NCBI RefSeq assembly: GCF_037327425.1
Contig: NZ_CP147846.1
Location: 2,046,001 to 2,110,000, forward strand
From: Rhodococcus sovatensis
Lineage (GTDB): Bacteria > Actinomycetota > Actinomycetes > Mycobacteriales > Mycobacteriaceae
Length of the DNA: 64,000 nucleotides
Direction of reading: 5' to 3'
In this document: positions 51,835 to 60,990 of the stretch, one piece after another
How the letters are laid out: every line of letters begins with the position of its first letter
Position numbering within the stretch: the first letter of the stretch is position 1
Made by a program: the position numbers and the translations under genes
Notes under the pieces: model-generated
What the model was told of the DNA's origin: nothing
Seen by the model: only the letters and a program-made list of their open reading frames with translations
Database searches by the model: none

Positions 51835-52515
51835 CTACATCCCGGAACCTCCACCCGGGACGGCGTCGGACTCGGCTTTTGCCGGTGCCGCGACCAATCC
51901 GGACAGGTCGAGTCCCGTGTCGTTGGTGCGCACTACGAACGGTCTGGTCGTGGTGTACCTGATCACACTGATCGAAGCCGGGTCCGCCACGATTCGTTGA
52001 AATGAATCGAGATGACATCCAACGGCGTCGGCGACGATCGACTTGATGACGTCTCCGTGCGAGCACGCAACCCACAGCACGTCGCGTCCGTACTCCTCCG
52101 CAAGTCGAGCGTCGTGCTCACGGACTGCCGACACCGCCCTCGCCTGTACTGCAGCCAAGCCCTCGCCGCCAGGAAACACTGCAGCCGAGGGGTGTTGCTG
52201 GACGACCTTCCACAGCGGCTCGGCGAGAAGTTCTTTTATCGTTCGGCCGGTCCATGATCCGTAGTCGACCTCGACCAACCTGTCGTCCACTACAGGTGTC
52301 AATCCTCGTCGTTCGGACAAGGGCTGAACCGTCTGCTCGCATCGCTGCAGGGGCGAACGAACGACTTCTTCGATCGGCAACGAACCCAGGCGATCGGCAA
52401 CGAGAGCTGCCTGCTCGTGTCCTCTGTCGTCCAACTCGACGCCGAGCGACCGTCCTGCCAATGTTCCTGCTGTGTTGGAAGTCGAGCGGCCGTGCCGCAG
52501 CAAGATCACCGTCAT
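51835..52515 (-). CDS. Histidine phosphatase (phosphoglycerate-mutase-like)
   Basis: 226 aa. MTVILLRHGRSTSNTAGTL carries the catalytic RHG; second motif SPLQRCEQTV; third ACSHGDVIKSI with the second His; VDYGSWTGR supplies the acid. Matches the M. tuberculosis Rv2135c/MSMEG_4193 family in the same neighbourhood. Substrate unknown. The last 30 residues are a Gly/Ala/Pro-rich tail. Confidence 0.9.
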   Translation of the reverse strand: MTVILLRHGRSTSNTAGTLAGRSLGVELDDRGHEQAALVADRLGSLPIEEVVRSPLQRCEQTVQPLSERRGLTPVVDDRLVEVDYGSWTGRTIKELLAEPLWKVVQQHPSAAVFPGGEGLAAVQARAVSAVREHDARLAEEYGRDVLWVACSHGDVIKSIVADAVGCHLDSFQRIVADPASISVIRYTTTRPFVVRTNDTGLDLSGLVAAPAKAESDAVPGGGSGM

Positions 52516-52541
52516 GACACCACCCTAGTTGCGGCCTGCGC

Positions 52542-53372
52542 TCACGTAGCCGAGACGACTCCGGCGGCCAGCAGCGCCATCACTCCGACACCGAGCACGA
52601 TCCGGTACCCGACGAACCAGTACAACGAGTGATTCGCAACGAACTTCAGCAGCCACGCGATCGACGCGTAGCCGAGTGCGAACGCAATGATCGTCGCGAC
52701 GACGAGTTGAGCTCCTGATGCGTTCAGGCCCTCTCCGGCCGGCTCGAAGGCGTCGGGAAGCGAGAACAGGCCAGAGGCGGTGACCGCCGGAATCGCCAGC
52801 AGGAACGAAAATCGCACCGCGGCCTCGCGTTCGAGGCCCATGAAGAGGCCAGCGCTCGTCGTCGCGCCGGAACGAGAGACCCCCGGAATCAATGCCAGAC
52901 ACTGTGCGGCACCCATGATGAGACCGTCCTTCGTCGTGATCTTCTCGATCGGCCTGCGCTTGGTTCCGACGTACTCGGCGACAGCGATGACGATGGCGAA
53001 CACGATGAGCATCGTGGCGATGAGCCACAGATTTCGTGCACCGGTGCGAATCTGATCCTTGAACAACAACCCGAGAATGCCGATTGGAATGGTGGCGATG
53101 ATCACATACCAACCCAATCGATAATCGAGTTCTCGCTTCGTCCTGTCGAGCAGACCGACGCACCACGCACGCACGATGCGAACGATGTCTCGCCAGAAGA
53201 ACAGCAGCACCGCTGCCTCGGTCCCCAGTTGACTCACCGCCGTGAACGAGGCACCGGCATCGTCCCCGAAGAACACCTCCGACACGATGCGCAGATGGCC
53301 GGACGACGAAATGGGCAGGAACTCGGTCAGGCCCTGCACCGCTCCGAGGACAATCGCCTGTACCCAGGTCAT
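52542..53372 (-). CDS. uppP: Undecaprenyl-diphosphate phosphatase UppP (BacA)
   Basis: 276 aa from ATG 53372, the usual mycobacterial length. Integral membrane enzyme that recycles the lipid carrier for peptidoglycan and arabinogalactan. Signature GLTEFLPISSSGHL (about residues 14-27) and PGVSRSGATTSAGLFMGL (about 160-177); eight hydrophobic segments. Confers tolerance to bacitracin when abundant. Divergent from the aldo/keto reductase at 53586. Confidence 0.96.
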   Translation of the reverse strand: MTWVQAIVLGAVQGLTEFLPISSSGHLRIVSEVFFGDDAGASFTAVSQLGTEAAVLLFFWRDIVRIVRAWCVGLLDRTKRELDYRLGWYVIIATIPIGILGLLFKDQIRTGARNLWLIATMLIVFAIVIAVAEYVGTKRRPIEKITTKDGLIMGAAQCLALIPGVSRSGATTSAGLFMGLEREAAVRFSFLLAIPAVTASGLFSLPDAFEPAGEGLNASGAQLVVATIIAFALGYASIAWLLKFVANHSLYWFVGYRIVLGVGVMALLAAGVVSAT

Positions 53373-53585
53373 CGATTCGCCGATCACAATCGCACCGCCG
53401 AGGCACCGTCTACATAATTCACGGCCACGACCGTACCCGGCGAGGACGCACGGTACCGGCCGAGACCATCGGTGCGCGGCGCGGCAAGCTCGCACGACCG
53501 CCTCTCGCGCACTAGTCTGCTCACCTGGTGCCACTGCGCCCGCAAATACGTGGCCCGAAAAATACGTGAGGAATCCTCGAACACC

Positions 53586-54518
53586 ATGAAACAGAGATCT
53601 GTCGGCTCGAGCGGCCTACGCGTGTCGCGTCTGGGTCTCGGAACACTCGGCTGGGGCAGCAGGACCGACGGCGATGACGCTGCAGCCCAGCTGTCGGCAT
53701 TCGCCGAGGCCGGAGGCACTCTCGTCGACACCTCGCCGTCGTACGGCGAAGGCCGCGCGCAACGGGTACTTGCAGAAGTCCTCGACGACGTCGTGCCCCG
53801 CCGCGAATTGATCGTGAGCGGATCCGCTGGAATCACGACCGCCAAGGGCCGGTACAAGATCGATTGTTCGAGGCGGGCGCTCCTCGACCAGCTCGAGACA
53901 ACTCTTCGTGAGCTCGGAACCGACTATCTCGATCTGTGGCAGATCGGCACCTGGGATCGATACACCCCGGTCGAGGAGGTCGCGGCGACCCTCGACTACG
54001 CAGTCACCAGCGGGAAGGTGCGCTACGTCGGGGCACGCGGATACCTCGGCTGGCAGCTGGCGACGGCGGCGGGCGCTGCAGGCTCCGGTCGGATCGTCGC
54101 CACTCAGGCCGAGTATTCGCTGCTGGCGCGCGGCGTGGAGGACGAACTTCTTCCTGCTGCTCTCCATCATGGCGTCGGAGTTCTTGCCGCGGTGCCGTTG
54201 GCAGGTGGCGTCCTCACCGGCAAGTACAGCCAGGGCACTCCAGCCGACTCGCGCGGCGCGGACGACGCACACGCGGACGCGATCGCGGGATATCTCACCG
54301 ACACCGCTGTCAACGTCGTCGATGCCGCAGTCACCGCAGCCAGCGGGCTGAAGACATCCCCGCTCACCGTGGCGCTGGCATGGGCTCGGGACCGCCCTGG
54401 TGTCGCGTCGGCAATAGTCGGCGCCCGCGATCTGGCCCAGTTGACCGGCATCCTCGTCTCCGAGGATCTGGAACTTCCTCCCGCCATCGCCGCCGCATTG
54501 GACGACGTCAGCAGCTGA
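53586..54518 (+). CDS. Aldo/keto reductase family protein with altered tetrad
   Basis: 310 aa from ATG 53586. TIM-barrel AKR: SGLRVSRLGLGTLGWG, TLVDTSPSYGEGRAQRVL (Asp and Tyr of the tetrad), then TDYLDLWQIGTWD where the usual His is Gly, and ELIVSGSAGI where the usual Lys strand has Ser. Cofactor-end text GVASAIVGARDLAQL is present. Two of four catalytic residues appear to be missing, so it may bind NADPH without being an ordinary reductase. Adjacent to uppP in related genomes. Confidence 0.8.
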   Translation: MKQRSVGSSGLRVSRLGLGTLGWGSRTDGDDAAAQLSAFAEAGGTLVDTSPSYGEGRAQRVLAEVLDDVVPRRELIVSGSAGITTAKGRYKIDCSRRALLDQLETTLRELGTDYLDLWQIGTWDRYTPVEEVAATLDYAVTSGKVRYVGARGYLGWQLATAAGAAGSGRIVATQAEYSLLARGVEDELLPAALHHGVGVLAAVPLAGGVLTGKYSQGTPADSRGADDAHADAIAGYLTDTAVNVVDAAVTAASGLKTSPLTVALAWARDRPGVASAIVGARDLAQLTGILVSEDLELPPAIAAALDDVSS

Positions 54519-54526
54519 CCCTGCAC

Positions 54527-54537
54527 AGGCTAACCTT
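54527..54537 (+). promoter_or_regulatory. Possible DtxR/IdeR half site before hmuT
   Basis: AGGCTAACCTT matches the right half of the iron-box consensus (TTAGGTTAGGCTAACCTAA); the left half is poor. Its place directly before a haem importer fits iron repression. Confidence 0.4.
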
Positions 54538-54579
54538 GTCCCCGTGGACGTCGAAGAAGCCCGAGAATTGCCGAGTCGC

Positions 54580-55596
54580 ATGACGTTCCTCGCGAGAATC
54601 GCGAAGGCCTCGATCGCCGCGACGGCGATCTGCGCTCTCGTCGCCTGCTCAGGACCTGAGGTCGCCACAGCCGACCAGGACTTCGGTCCACGGACCGCGG
54701 AGATCTCCGACCCCGATCCGGAACCCATCGCAGCGTCGCCGGAGCCGTCCCTTCCTGTGACGGTGCGCAGCTTCGACGGCGTCGATGTCACGATCACCGA
54801 CACCAGCAGGATCGTCGCGGCAGATCAATACGGAACGCTCACGACGACGGTCTACGCGCTCGGTCTCGGCGACAATCTCGTCGGGCGCGACACCTCAGCT
54901 TCGTTTCCCGCGGTAGCCGACGTCACCGATGTCACACCGACGGGACACTCACTGAGCGCGGAGGGAATCCTCGCTCTCGATCCGACTGTCGTCCTCACCG
55001 ACACCAGCATCGGGCCCCGGGCAGTTCAGGATCAACTGCGCGCGGCGGGAATCGCCGTGGTCTATTTCGATCCAACACGTTCGCTGGACGGTGTAGCAGA
55101 CCAGATCGAGGCAGTCGCTGCCGCGCTCGGTGTGCCGGAACAGGGTGATCGGCTCGCCGAACGAACCACGTCCGAGATCGCCGCTGCACGCGCACTCGCG
55201 CCGACGGACGGCGAACCGTTGAAGATCGCGTTCCTGTACATGCGCGGACCTGCCATCAAGATGCTGGCCGGCCCAGGATCCGGCGCAGACGCGCTTATCG
55301 AGGCGCTCGGTGCCACCGATGCCGGTACCGCGTCCGGGGTGTCCGAGCAGTTCGTGGCGATCACCAGTGAGGCCCTCATAGCAGCAGCTCCCGACGTCAT
55401 TCTGATGATGACCGGTGGCTTGGAATCGATCGGCGGGATCTCCGGCCTCGAACAGGTACCCGGAATCGCGCAGACTCCGGCCGGCCGGTCCGAGCGGGTG
55501 GTCGATATGGCGGACGGAGTCGTCCTGAGTTTCGGACCCAACACCGGCAAGGTTCTCGATGCCCTGGCCAGAGCCGTCTACGACCCCGCGCAGTGA
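54580..55596 (+). CDS. hmuT: Haem ABC transporter, substrate-binding lipoprotein HmuT
   Basis: 338 aa from ATG 54580 (GTG 54544 possible, but the signal peptide fits the later start). Signal peptide FLARIAKASIAATAICALVAC with lipobox LVAC, then the type III periplasmic-binding fold (VVALGLGDNLVGRDTSASFP-type text, DPTVVLTDTSIG, VYFDPTRSLDGVADQIEAVAAALG). Anchored outside the membrane and passes haem to HmuU. Overlaps hmuU. Confidence 0.9.
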   Translation: MTFLARIAKASIAATAICALVACSGPEVATADQDFGPRTAEISDPDPEPIAASPEPSLPVTVRSFDGVDVTITDTSRIVAADQYGTLTTTVYALGLGDNLVGRDTSASFPAVADVTDVTPTGHSLSAEGILALDPTVVLTDTSIGPRAVQDQLRAAGIAVVYFDPTRSLDGVADQIEAVAAALGVPEQGDRLAERTTSEIAAARALAPTDGEPLKIAFLYMRGPAIKMLAGPGSGADALIEALGATDAGTASGVSEQFVAITSEALIAAAPDVILMMTGGLESIGGISGLEQVPGIAQTPAGRSERVVDMADGVVLSFGPNTGKVLDALARAVYDPAQ

Positions 55597-56642
55597 TGTC
55601 GATCGACAGACGATCACGCACAGTGTCGGTATTCGCTGCCCTCCTTGTGCTCGGTCTCGGTCTCGCGGTGTTCTCGGCGTGCGTCGGCCAAGTTCCGACC
55701 ACTCCGTGGGAGGTCGTGGGTAGCGTGCTCCACCGGATCGGCCTCGACATCGGACCCATTCCCGCGCATCCGAGCGGCGAGGTCACGCTGTGGCAGGTCA
55801 GGTTCCCGCGGATTGCCCTCGGTGCAGTCGTCGGCGCAGGCCTGGGGTGCGCTGGCGCTCTTCTGCAGGGTGTATTCGCGAACCCTCTCGCCGAGCCGGG
55901 CATCATCGGAGTCTCGTCGGGTGCGGCAGTAGGGGCGTCGTCCGTATTCGTGCTCGGCGGCGCGTTCGCTGGTGTGTGGTCGGTGGCCACGGCCGCGTTT
56001 GTCGGCGGACTGATCACGACCATCGCCGTCTATGCACTTGCACGCGGAGGTGGTCGAACCGAAGTGGTCACGCTGATCCTGACGGGTGTCGCGATCAACG
56101 CGTTCGCGGGCGGGTTGATCGCGTTGTTCACGTTCATCGCATCACCTGCTGCACGCGATCAGATCGTGTTCTGGCAGCTAGGTTCCCTTGCCGGCGCCAC
56201 CTGGCAGGCCGTGTCGGTGGTCGCCCCGCTCGCCGCCGTGGGAATCGGGGCATCGGTCGCGTTGTCGCGACGCCTCGATCTGCTCGCACTCGGCGAAAAC
56301 GTCGCGCGACACCTCGGTGTGAACGTCGAAGGCCTTCGTCAGATCGCCATCGTCGTCGTCGCGATACTCGTTGCGTCCTCGGTCGCGTTCACCGGCATCA
56401 TTCTGTTCGTCGGGCTCGTGGTGCCGCACCTCATGCGGATGCTGCTCGGGCCGGCGCACCGCACCCTCGTTCCGGCCAGCGCACTGTGCGGTGCAGTGGT
56501 GCTCCTCGCGTCGGATCTCCTGGCACGCAGCTTGGTGGACAACGTGGATATGCCCCTCGGCATGATCACCTCGCTCCTCGGTGCGCCGTTCTTCTTCTGG
56601 ATGCTGCGTCGAACACGTGCGAAACAAGGCGGATGGGCATGA
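55593..56642 (+). CDS. hmuU: Haem ABC transporter permease HmuU
   Basis: 349 aa. FecCD-family permease with about ten membrane helices: LWQVRFPRIALGAVVGAGLG, GALLQGVFANPLAEPGIIGVSSGAAVGA (conserved ANPLAEP), GLVVPHLMRMLLGPAHR (coupling EAA-like loop), DNVDMPLGMITSLLGAPFF. Start GTG overlaps the hmuT stop; the stop overlaps the hmuV ATG. Confidence 0.94.
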   Translation: MMSIDRRSRTVSVFAALLVLGLGLAVFSACVGQVPTTPWEVVGSVLHRIGLDIGPIPAHPSGEVTLWQVRFPRIALGAVVGAGLGCAGALLQGVFANPLAEPGIIGVSSGAAVGASSVFVLGGAFAGVWSVATAAFVGGLITTIAVYALARGGGRTEVVTLILTGVAINAFAGGLIALFTFIASPAARDQIVFWQLGSLAGATWQAVSVVAPLAAVGIGASVALSRRLDLLALGENVARHLGVNVEGLRQIAIVVVAILVASSVAFTGIILFVGLVVPHLMRMLLGPAHRTLVPASALCGAVVLLASDLLARSLVDNVDMPLGMITSLLGAPFFFWMLRRTRAKQGGWA

Positions 56643-57463
56643 ACCCGTTCAGGCGAACCGTCGACTCTCTCCAGCCGGTGACCAACGGCTCGGTGACCAT
56701 GAGCCTGCGGAAAGTGGATGCCGTTCGGTCCGGCCGGACGATTCTGCACGGGATCGACCTCGACATCGTGGCAGGCGAGGTTCTCGGTCTGGTCGGACCT
56801 AACGGCGCAGGCAAGTCGACACTGCTTGCAGTACTCGCGGGTGAGCTTCCCGCTCACGCCGGCACGGTCGAGTTGCACGGCCGCCCGCTACGCGAGTGGT
56901 CGAATGTCCGCACAGCCCGCCGACGCGCAGTTCTTCCCCAACAACACACGGTCGGTTTCTCGTTCACCGCCGAGCAGGTGATCCGGATGGGCCGCTCGCC
57001 CTGGCAGGGAACCGAGTTCGCCGATGACGACGACGACGCGGTGGTATCGGCGATGGACGAGTGCGACGTGGCGGTGTTCGCAGATCGCGCGTTCGCAAGC
57101 CTGTCCGGAGGCGAACGAGCCAGGGTGTCGCTCGCTCGAGTGCTCGCGCAACGAACGTCCACCCTGCTGTTGGACGAACCGACTGCGGCGCTCGATCTCG
57201 GCCATCAGGAGGCGGTGATGGAAGTAGCACGTGGACGTGCCGCACAGGGAGATGCGGTGGTCGTCGTCCTGCACGATCTAGGGCTTGCCGCTGCATACGC
57301 GCACAGAATTGCCATCCTGGACAACGGATCCCTCGATGCGCTCGGTCCTCCACGGCAGGTGCTCGACGCCGACCTGTTGACACGGGTGTACAACCACCGC
57401 GTGGAGGTGCTGGACCATCCGCGGACCGGAGGACTGCTCGTACTGCCCGTACGTGACGACTAG
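56639..57463 (+). CDS. hmuV: Haem ABC transporter ATPase HmuV
   Basis: 274 aa from ATG 56639. Walker A GPNGAGKST at residues 53-61, Q-loop LPQQHTVGF, signature LSGGERARVSLAR, Walker B STLLLDEPTAALD, switch VVVLHDLG. All motifs intact. Its stop shares CTAG with the stop of the convergent gene at 57460. Confidence 0.95.
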   Translation: MNPFRRTVDSLQPVTNGSVTMSLRKVDAVRSGRTILHGIDLDIVAGEVLGLVGPNGAGKSTLLAVLAGELPAHAGTVELHGRPLREWSNVRTARRRAVLPQQHTVGFSFTAEQVIRMGRSPWQGTEFADDDDDAVVSAMDECDVAVFADRAFASLSGGERARVSLARVLAQRTSTLLLDEPTAALDLGHQEAVMEVARGRAAQGDAVVVVLHDLGLAAAYAHRIAILDNGSLDALGPPRQVLDADLLTRVYNHRVEVLDHPRTGGLLVLPVRDD

Positions 57464-57831
57464 ATGCTCTCGATGACGGATCCAACGCGTCCGAGAAACG
57501 ACCGTACAGCCGATTCCTTCGGTCCAGCGATCAGATCGTCGGCATTGCTGACAGCATCTCGAACTGCCGCCACGATGCTCCGCTCGTCGGTGAGGTCGAT
57601 CTCGGTCACCGATTGTTCGGAGACCGCCGTCACATCCGACTGGTCCGGGACCGGTGTCGGGAGGTCGGCCCGATAGATTTCGAGGTAGAGAGTGCTCTTG
57701 TAGACGCGAAAGGCGAAGGGCCGATTGTCCTCGGTGCTGCCGAACCCACTCGCTTGCGCGCCGGTGGTGACCTGCTCGACGTCGAACTTCGGCCCCGACG
57801 GGGCCGCGCTGAATCTTTCCTCGGCAACCAA
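57460..57831 (-). CDS. Conserved hypothetical protein (Rv2137c position)
   Basis: 123 aa from TTG 57831, which has GAGGAG six bases upstream; GTG 57861 would add ten residues. Not assigned to a named family. The core is FDVEQVTTGAQASGFGS, AFRVYKSTLYLEIYRADLP, then DERSIVAAVRDAVSNADDLI. No signal peptide or membrane segment. It lies where M. tuberculosis has Rv2137c, before the lppL-like gene, but on the opposite strand from it. Confidence 0.7.
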   Translation of the reverse strand: MVAEERFSAAPSGPKFDVEQVTTGAQASGFGSTEDNRPFAFRVYKSTLYLEIYRADLPTPVPDQSDVTAVSEQSVTEIDLTDERSIVAAVRDAVSNADDLIAGPKESAVRSFLGRVGSVIESI

Positions 57832-57981
57832 CTGAACTCCTCGTTGTTTCCCCGTGAACACGGTACAGCTTTCACGGCCTGTTTCAGATCAGGTACTCCG
57901 GCGCGGTCTCCGTCGAACCGATCAGGCAGGCTGGACCGACCATCGAAGGCGAACCCGAACGATCAAGGAACTGGCGGATCC

Positions 57982-59010
57982 ATGAAAGACCGACGTACCC
58001 CGTGGCGAACTGTTGTCGCGGTAGCTTCCGCATCGGCGTGTGTGCTGCTGACCGGGTGCTCCGACAACAGTTCTCCCGACGAACCCGACTCGGTGAGTGT
58101 CGAACCGTTGGCGGGAGTCGATTCCCCGCAATTGTCCACTCCCCCGAGTGGTTCGGTGACTGCTTTCCCCTCCGGACTGCATTTCACCACATTCGATGCG
58201 AGCACGCGCTCTGTGGTTGCTCTCGACGACTCCCGGGCGACGCTCCTGGTGTTCGACGCCGACGATATCGACGCTCGTCCGCGCAGCGTGACGCTCCCTT
58301 CTGCACCCGCCGATATCGTTCCAGCTGGTGATGGATCGCTCCTGCTGCCGATGGACGGCGAGCTGGCGATGGTCGATCTCCGCAGTTCGGAGGTGCAGAC
58401 GGTTTCCGTGGACGGAACCCTCCTCAGCGCCGCACGACTCCAGGACGGGCGCGTCGCCACCGGCGACGACGGTGGCACCATTCACATCATCGACACCGAG
58501 ACGAAAGAATCACAGACCATCACCGGTTTGTCGTCGGTCGATGCCTTGGCCTCGACTCGGTACGGCCTCGCCGCCTTGGATCGCCACCAGACGTCACTGA
58601 CACAGATCGACGTCGACAGCGGATCCCTCGGTTTGGCGTTGCGCGCAGGTACGGGCGCAGCCCGGTTAGACACCGACGAGTACGGACGGATCCTCGTGAC
58701 CGACGCGGCCGGAAGCGAGCTTGTCGTCTATTCGTCCGAGGATTTGCTCCTGAGGCAGCGCTTTCCAGTCGGTGCGCAACCCTGGGCGCTGACTTACGAT
58801 GACGAATCCGACATCGTGTGGGTAAGCACTCCGGGAGACAACGAGGTGGTCGGATACACGCTTGACACCGGAATTCCTGTCGAGACCCGCAGGTTCTCCA
58901 CGGTAAGGCAGCCGGACTCGATCGCTGTCGATCCGGAGACAGGTGACCTGTACGTCGGTTCGGCGGTCGGAGAAGGTCTCCAGAAAGTCGCCCCGGGCGA
59001 CACGATGTGA
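57982..59010 (+). CDS. lppL: LppL-like lipoprotein with beta-propeller repeats
   Basis: 342 aa. Signal peptide WRTVVAVASASACVLLTGC with lipobox LTGC. The rest shows repeated units with LVFDADDIDARP, GDGSLLLPMDGELAMVDL, DGRVATGDDGGTIHIID, YGRILVTDAAGSELVVYS, DIVWVSTPGDNEVVGY, GDLYVGSAVGEGLQ, spaced about 40-45 residues, the pattern of a six- or seven-bladed beta-propeller of the YncE/NHL type. Surface protein of unknown function; same position as M. tuberculosis Rv2138. Confidence 0.88.
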   Translation: MKDRRTPWRTVVAVASASACVLLTGCSDNSSPDEPDSVSVEPLAGVDSPQLSTPPSGSVTAFPSGLHFTTFDASTRSVVALDDSRATLLVFDADDIDARPRSVTLPSAPADIVPAGDGSLLLPMDGELAMVDLRSSEVQTVSVDGTLLSAARLQDGRVATGDDGGTIHIIDTETKESQTITGLSSVDALASTRYGLAALDRHQTSLTQIDVDSGSLGLALRAGTGAARLDTDEYGRILVTDAAGSELVVYSSEDLLLRQRFPVGAQPWALTYDDESDIVWVSTPGDNEVVGYTLDTGIPVETRRFSTVRQPDSIAVDPETGDLYVGSAVGEGLQKVAPGDTM

Positions 59011-59056
59011 ATTCGATCGGCGAGCACGAGCACGCGAGAAGATGCGAGAGGCCACG

Positions 59057-59308
59057 GTGTCGAAGAACAACAGCACACGAAACCGAATGCCAGCCGAATG
59101 GGAGTCCGCTTCCGACGACTGGGAGTATGTCCCGCTTCGGCTTCCGCCTGATGTGACCAGGGTGACCGCGTCCATGCGGTTGGCGATCCAGGCCGAGTTC
59201 GGCGGCTGGGAACTGTCCCGTGTTCGGCTCTACACCGATGGAAGCCGCAAGGTACTGCTCAAACGAAAGAAAACCAGCCAGCACATCCCGGAGCCGGGAA
59301 TCAAGTAG
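59057..59308 (+). CDS. DUF5703 family protein
   Basis: 83 aa from GTG 59057 (ATG 59042 possible). Core WEYVPLRLPPDVTRVTASMRL, then EFGGWELSRVRLYTDGSRKVLLKRK. A small basic-ended protein conserved in actinobacteria before pyrD; function unknown. No membrane segment. Confidence 0.8.
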   Translation: MSKNNSTRNRMPAEWESASDDWEYVPLRLPPDVTRVTASMRLAIQAEFGGWELSRVRLYTDGSRKVLLKRKKTSQHIPEPGIK

Positions 59309-59320
59309 GAAAGAAGGACT

Positions 59321-60388
59321 GTGTACCAGGCACTGCGTCGACTGATGTTTCTGATCGCACCGGAACGCATTCATCACATTGCGTTCCGTTCGATGCGAGC
59401 AGCGACAGCATTTCCACCGCTTCGGTCGTTGTTGGTTCGGCTGCTCGTCGTGAAGGATCCGGTGCTGAGAAGCACCGTGTTCGGGATCGAATTTCCCAAC
59501 CCCCTCGGGCTGGCCGCCGGCTTCGACAAGAACGCCGACGGAGTCGACGCATGGGGTGCCCTCGGCTTCGGCTTCGCCGAGATCGGGACAGTCACCGCCC
59601 AGGCGCAGCCCGGCAATCCGCAGCCACGAATGTTCCGGCTCCCCGACGACCGGGCCCTGGTCAACAGAATGGGGTTCAACAATCACGGTGCAGGGGCAGC
59701 TGCCAACGTTCTGCGCACCCGTCGAGGTGAAATTCCGATCGGTGCCAACATCGGCAAGACGAAGGTGACGCCTGCTGCGGATGCCGCCGCCGACTACACC
59801 GCGAGCGCAACGCTCCTCGGACCGCTCGCGGACTTCCTCGTCGTGAACGTCAGCTCACCCAACACCCCTGGGCTTCGCGACCTACAGGCCGTCGAGTCCC
59901 TGCGCCCCATCCTGTCAGCTGTGCTCGCAGTCGCGTCCGTACCGGTGTTGGTGAAGATTGCACCCGACCTGTCGGACGAGGACATCGACGCTGTCGCGGA
60001 CCTGGCCGTCGAGCTCGGGCTCGCCGGAATCGTCGCCACCAACACGACGATCGGACGGTCTGGCCTTCGCACGCCTGCCGCCGTTGTCGACGACGCAGGT
60101 ATGGGCGGCCTGTCGGGAGCACCGCTGGCCGACCGATCGCTCGAGGTGCTACGACGGCTCTACGGACGAGTCGGCACGCAGATTGCTCTGATCTCGGTCG
60201 GCGGCATCGAGACCGCCGATCAAGCGTGGCAGAGAATCACCGCCGGTGCCTCGCTGATCCAGGGCTACACGGGCTTCATCTACGGTGGCCCGTTCTGGAT
60301 GCGCTCGCTCAACAGAGGCATCGCACAACGTGCGCGGGCCGCAGGGTTCGACTCGTTGGCCGACGCTGTCGGTTGCGAGAACCGCTGA
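59321..60388 (+). CDS. pyrD: Dihydroorotate dehydrogenase (quinone), class 2
   Basis: 355 aa from GTG 59321. FMN enzyme of pyrimidine synthesis attached to the membrane by an N-terminal helix (about residues 1-30), which marks class 2. Signatures: GLAAGFDKNADGVDAWGALGFGFAEIGTVT, NRMGFNNHG, VNVSSPNTPGLRDLQ, KIAPDLSDEDI, GIVATNTTIGR, and catalytic Ser in the NVSSPNTPG loop. Ends at a strong hairpin (60397-60431). Confidence 0.96.
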   Translation: MYQALRRLMFLIAPERIHHIAFRSMRAATAFPPLRSLLVRLLVVKDPVLRSTVFGIEFPNPLGLAAGFDKNADGVDAWGALGFGFAEIGTVTAQAQPGNPQPRMFRLPDDRALVNRMGFNNHGAGAAANVLRTRRGEIPIGANIGKTKVTPAADAAADYTASATLLGPLADFLVVNVSSPNTPGLRDLQAVESLRPILSAVLAVASVPVLVKIAPDLSDEDIDAVADLAVELGLAGIVATNTTIGRSGLRTPAAVVDDAGMGGLSGAPLADRSLEVLRRLYGRVGTQIALISVGGIETADQAWQRITAGASLIQGYTGFIYGGPFWMRSLNRGIAQRARAAGFDSLADAVGCENR

Positions 60389-60396
60389 CACGCGCG

Positions 60397-60431
60397 GAGG
60401 CCGTACGCGGGGTGAACCCTCGTACGGCCTC
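60397..60431. terminator. Hairpin between convergent pyrD and ybhB-like genes
   Basis: Perfect 11-bp stem GAGGCCGTACG/CGTACGGCCTC with a 13-base loop, in the 57 bp between the two stop codons. Suited to terminate both transcripts. Confidence 0.7.
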
Positions 60432-60445
60432 GGCACTGTTGCTGT

Positions 60446-60973
60446 TCAGGCTTCGTACACACCCGTCAGCGTCGCGCGTGCGATGGCGTGGGAGAAGAGG
60501 TTGAACCCGAGAAACGCCGGGGTGGCCGTTTCGTCGACCTCGAGACGCTCCACGTCCACTGCATGCACCGCAACGATGTAGCGGTGCGGTCCGTGCCCTG
60601 CGGGCGGAGCTGCGCCGATGTAGCGAAACAGCCCCGCATCGTTCTTCAGCGTCACAGCGCTGATGGGAATGCCGGTGCCCCCGTCGTCGCCCGCCCCCGA
60701 GACCAGGGAGGTGGTGGACACGGGGATGTTCGCGACCGCCCAATGCCAGAATCCGGACGCCGTCGGCGCGTCGGGGTCGTAAACGCTTACCGCGAAGCTC
60801 TTCGTCTCCGCGGGGAAGCCGGACCAGGACAGCTGCGGCGAATTGTCGTGTCCGCCTGCGCCCATGATCCCGCTGACCTGTTGAAGACCGAGTTTCGATC
60901 CCGGGGTGATGTCCTCGGACGTCAGTTCGAACGAGGGTAGATCGGGCAGCGCGTCGTATGGGTCGTACGTCAA
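60446..60973 (-). CDS. YbhB/YbcL-type PEBP-like protein
   Basis: 175 aa from TTG 60973 with AAGGA upstream; no ATG or GTG fits the conserved N-terminus (TYDPYDALPDLPSFELTS). Phosphatidylethanolamine-binding-protein fold: VSGIMGAGGHDNSPQLSWSG, SVYDPDAPTASGFWHWAVANIP, YIGAAPPAGHGPHRYIVAVHAVD, FLGFNLFSHAIARA. Ligand unknown; close match to M. tuberculosis Rv2140c. Confidence 0.93.
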   Translation of the reverse strand: MTYDPYDALPDLPSFELTSEDITPGSKLGLQQVSGIMGAGGHDNSPQLSWSGFPAETKSFAVSVYDPDAPTASGFWHWAVANIPVSTTSLVSGAGDDGGTGIPISAVTLKNDAGLFRYIGAAPPAGHGPHRYIVAVHAVDVERLEVDETATPAFLGFNLFSHAIARATLTGVYEA

Positions 60974-60990
60974 GATCAGTTCCTTTCGAA

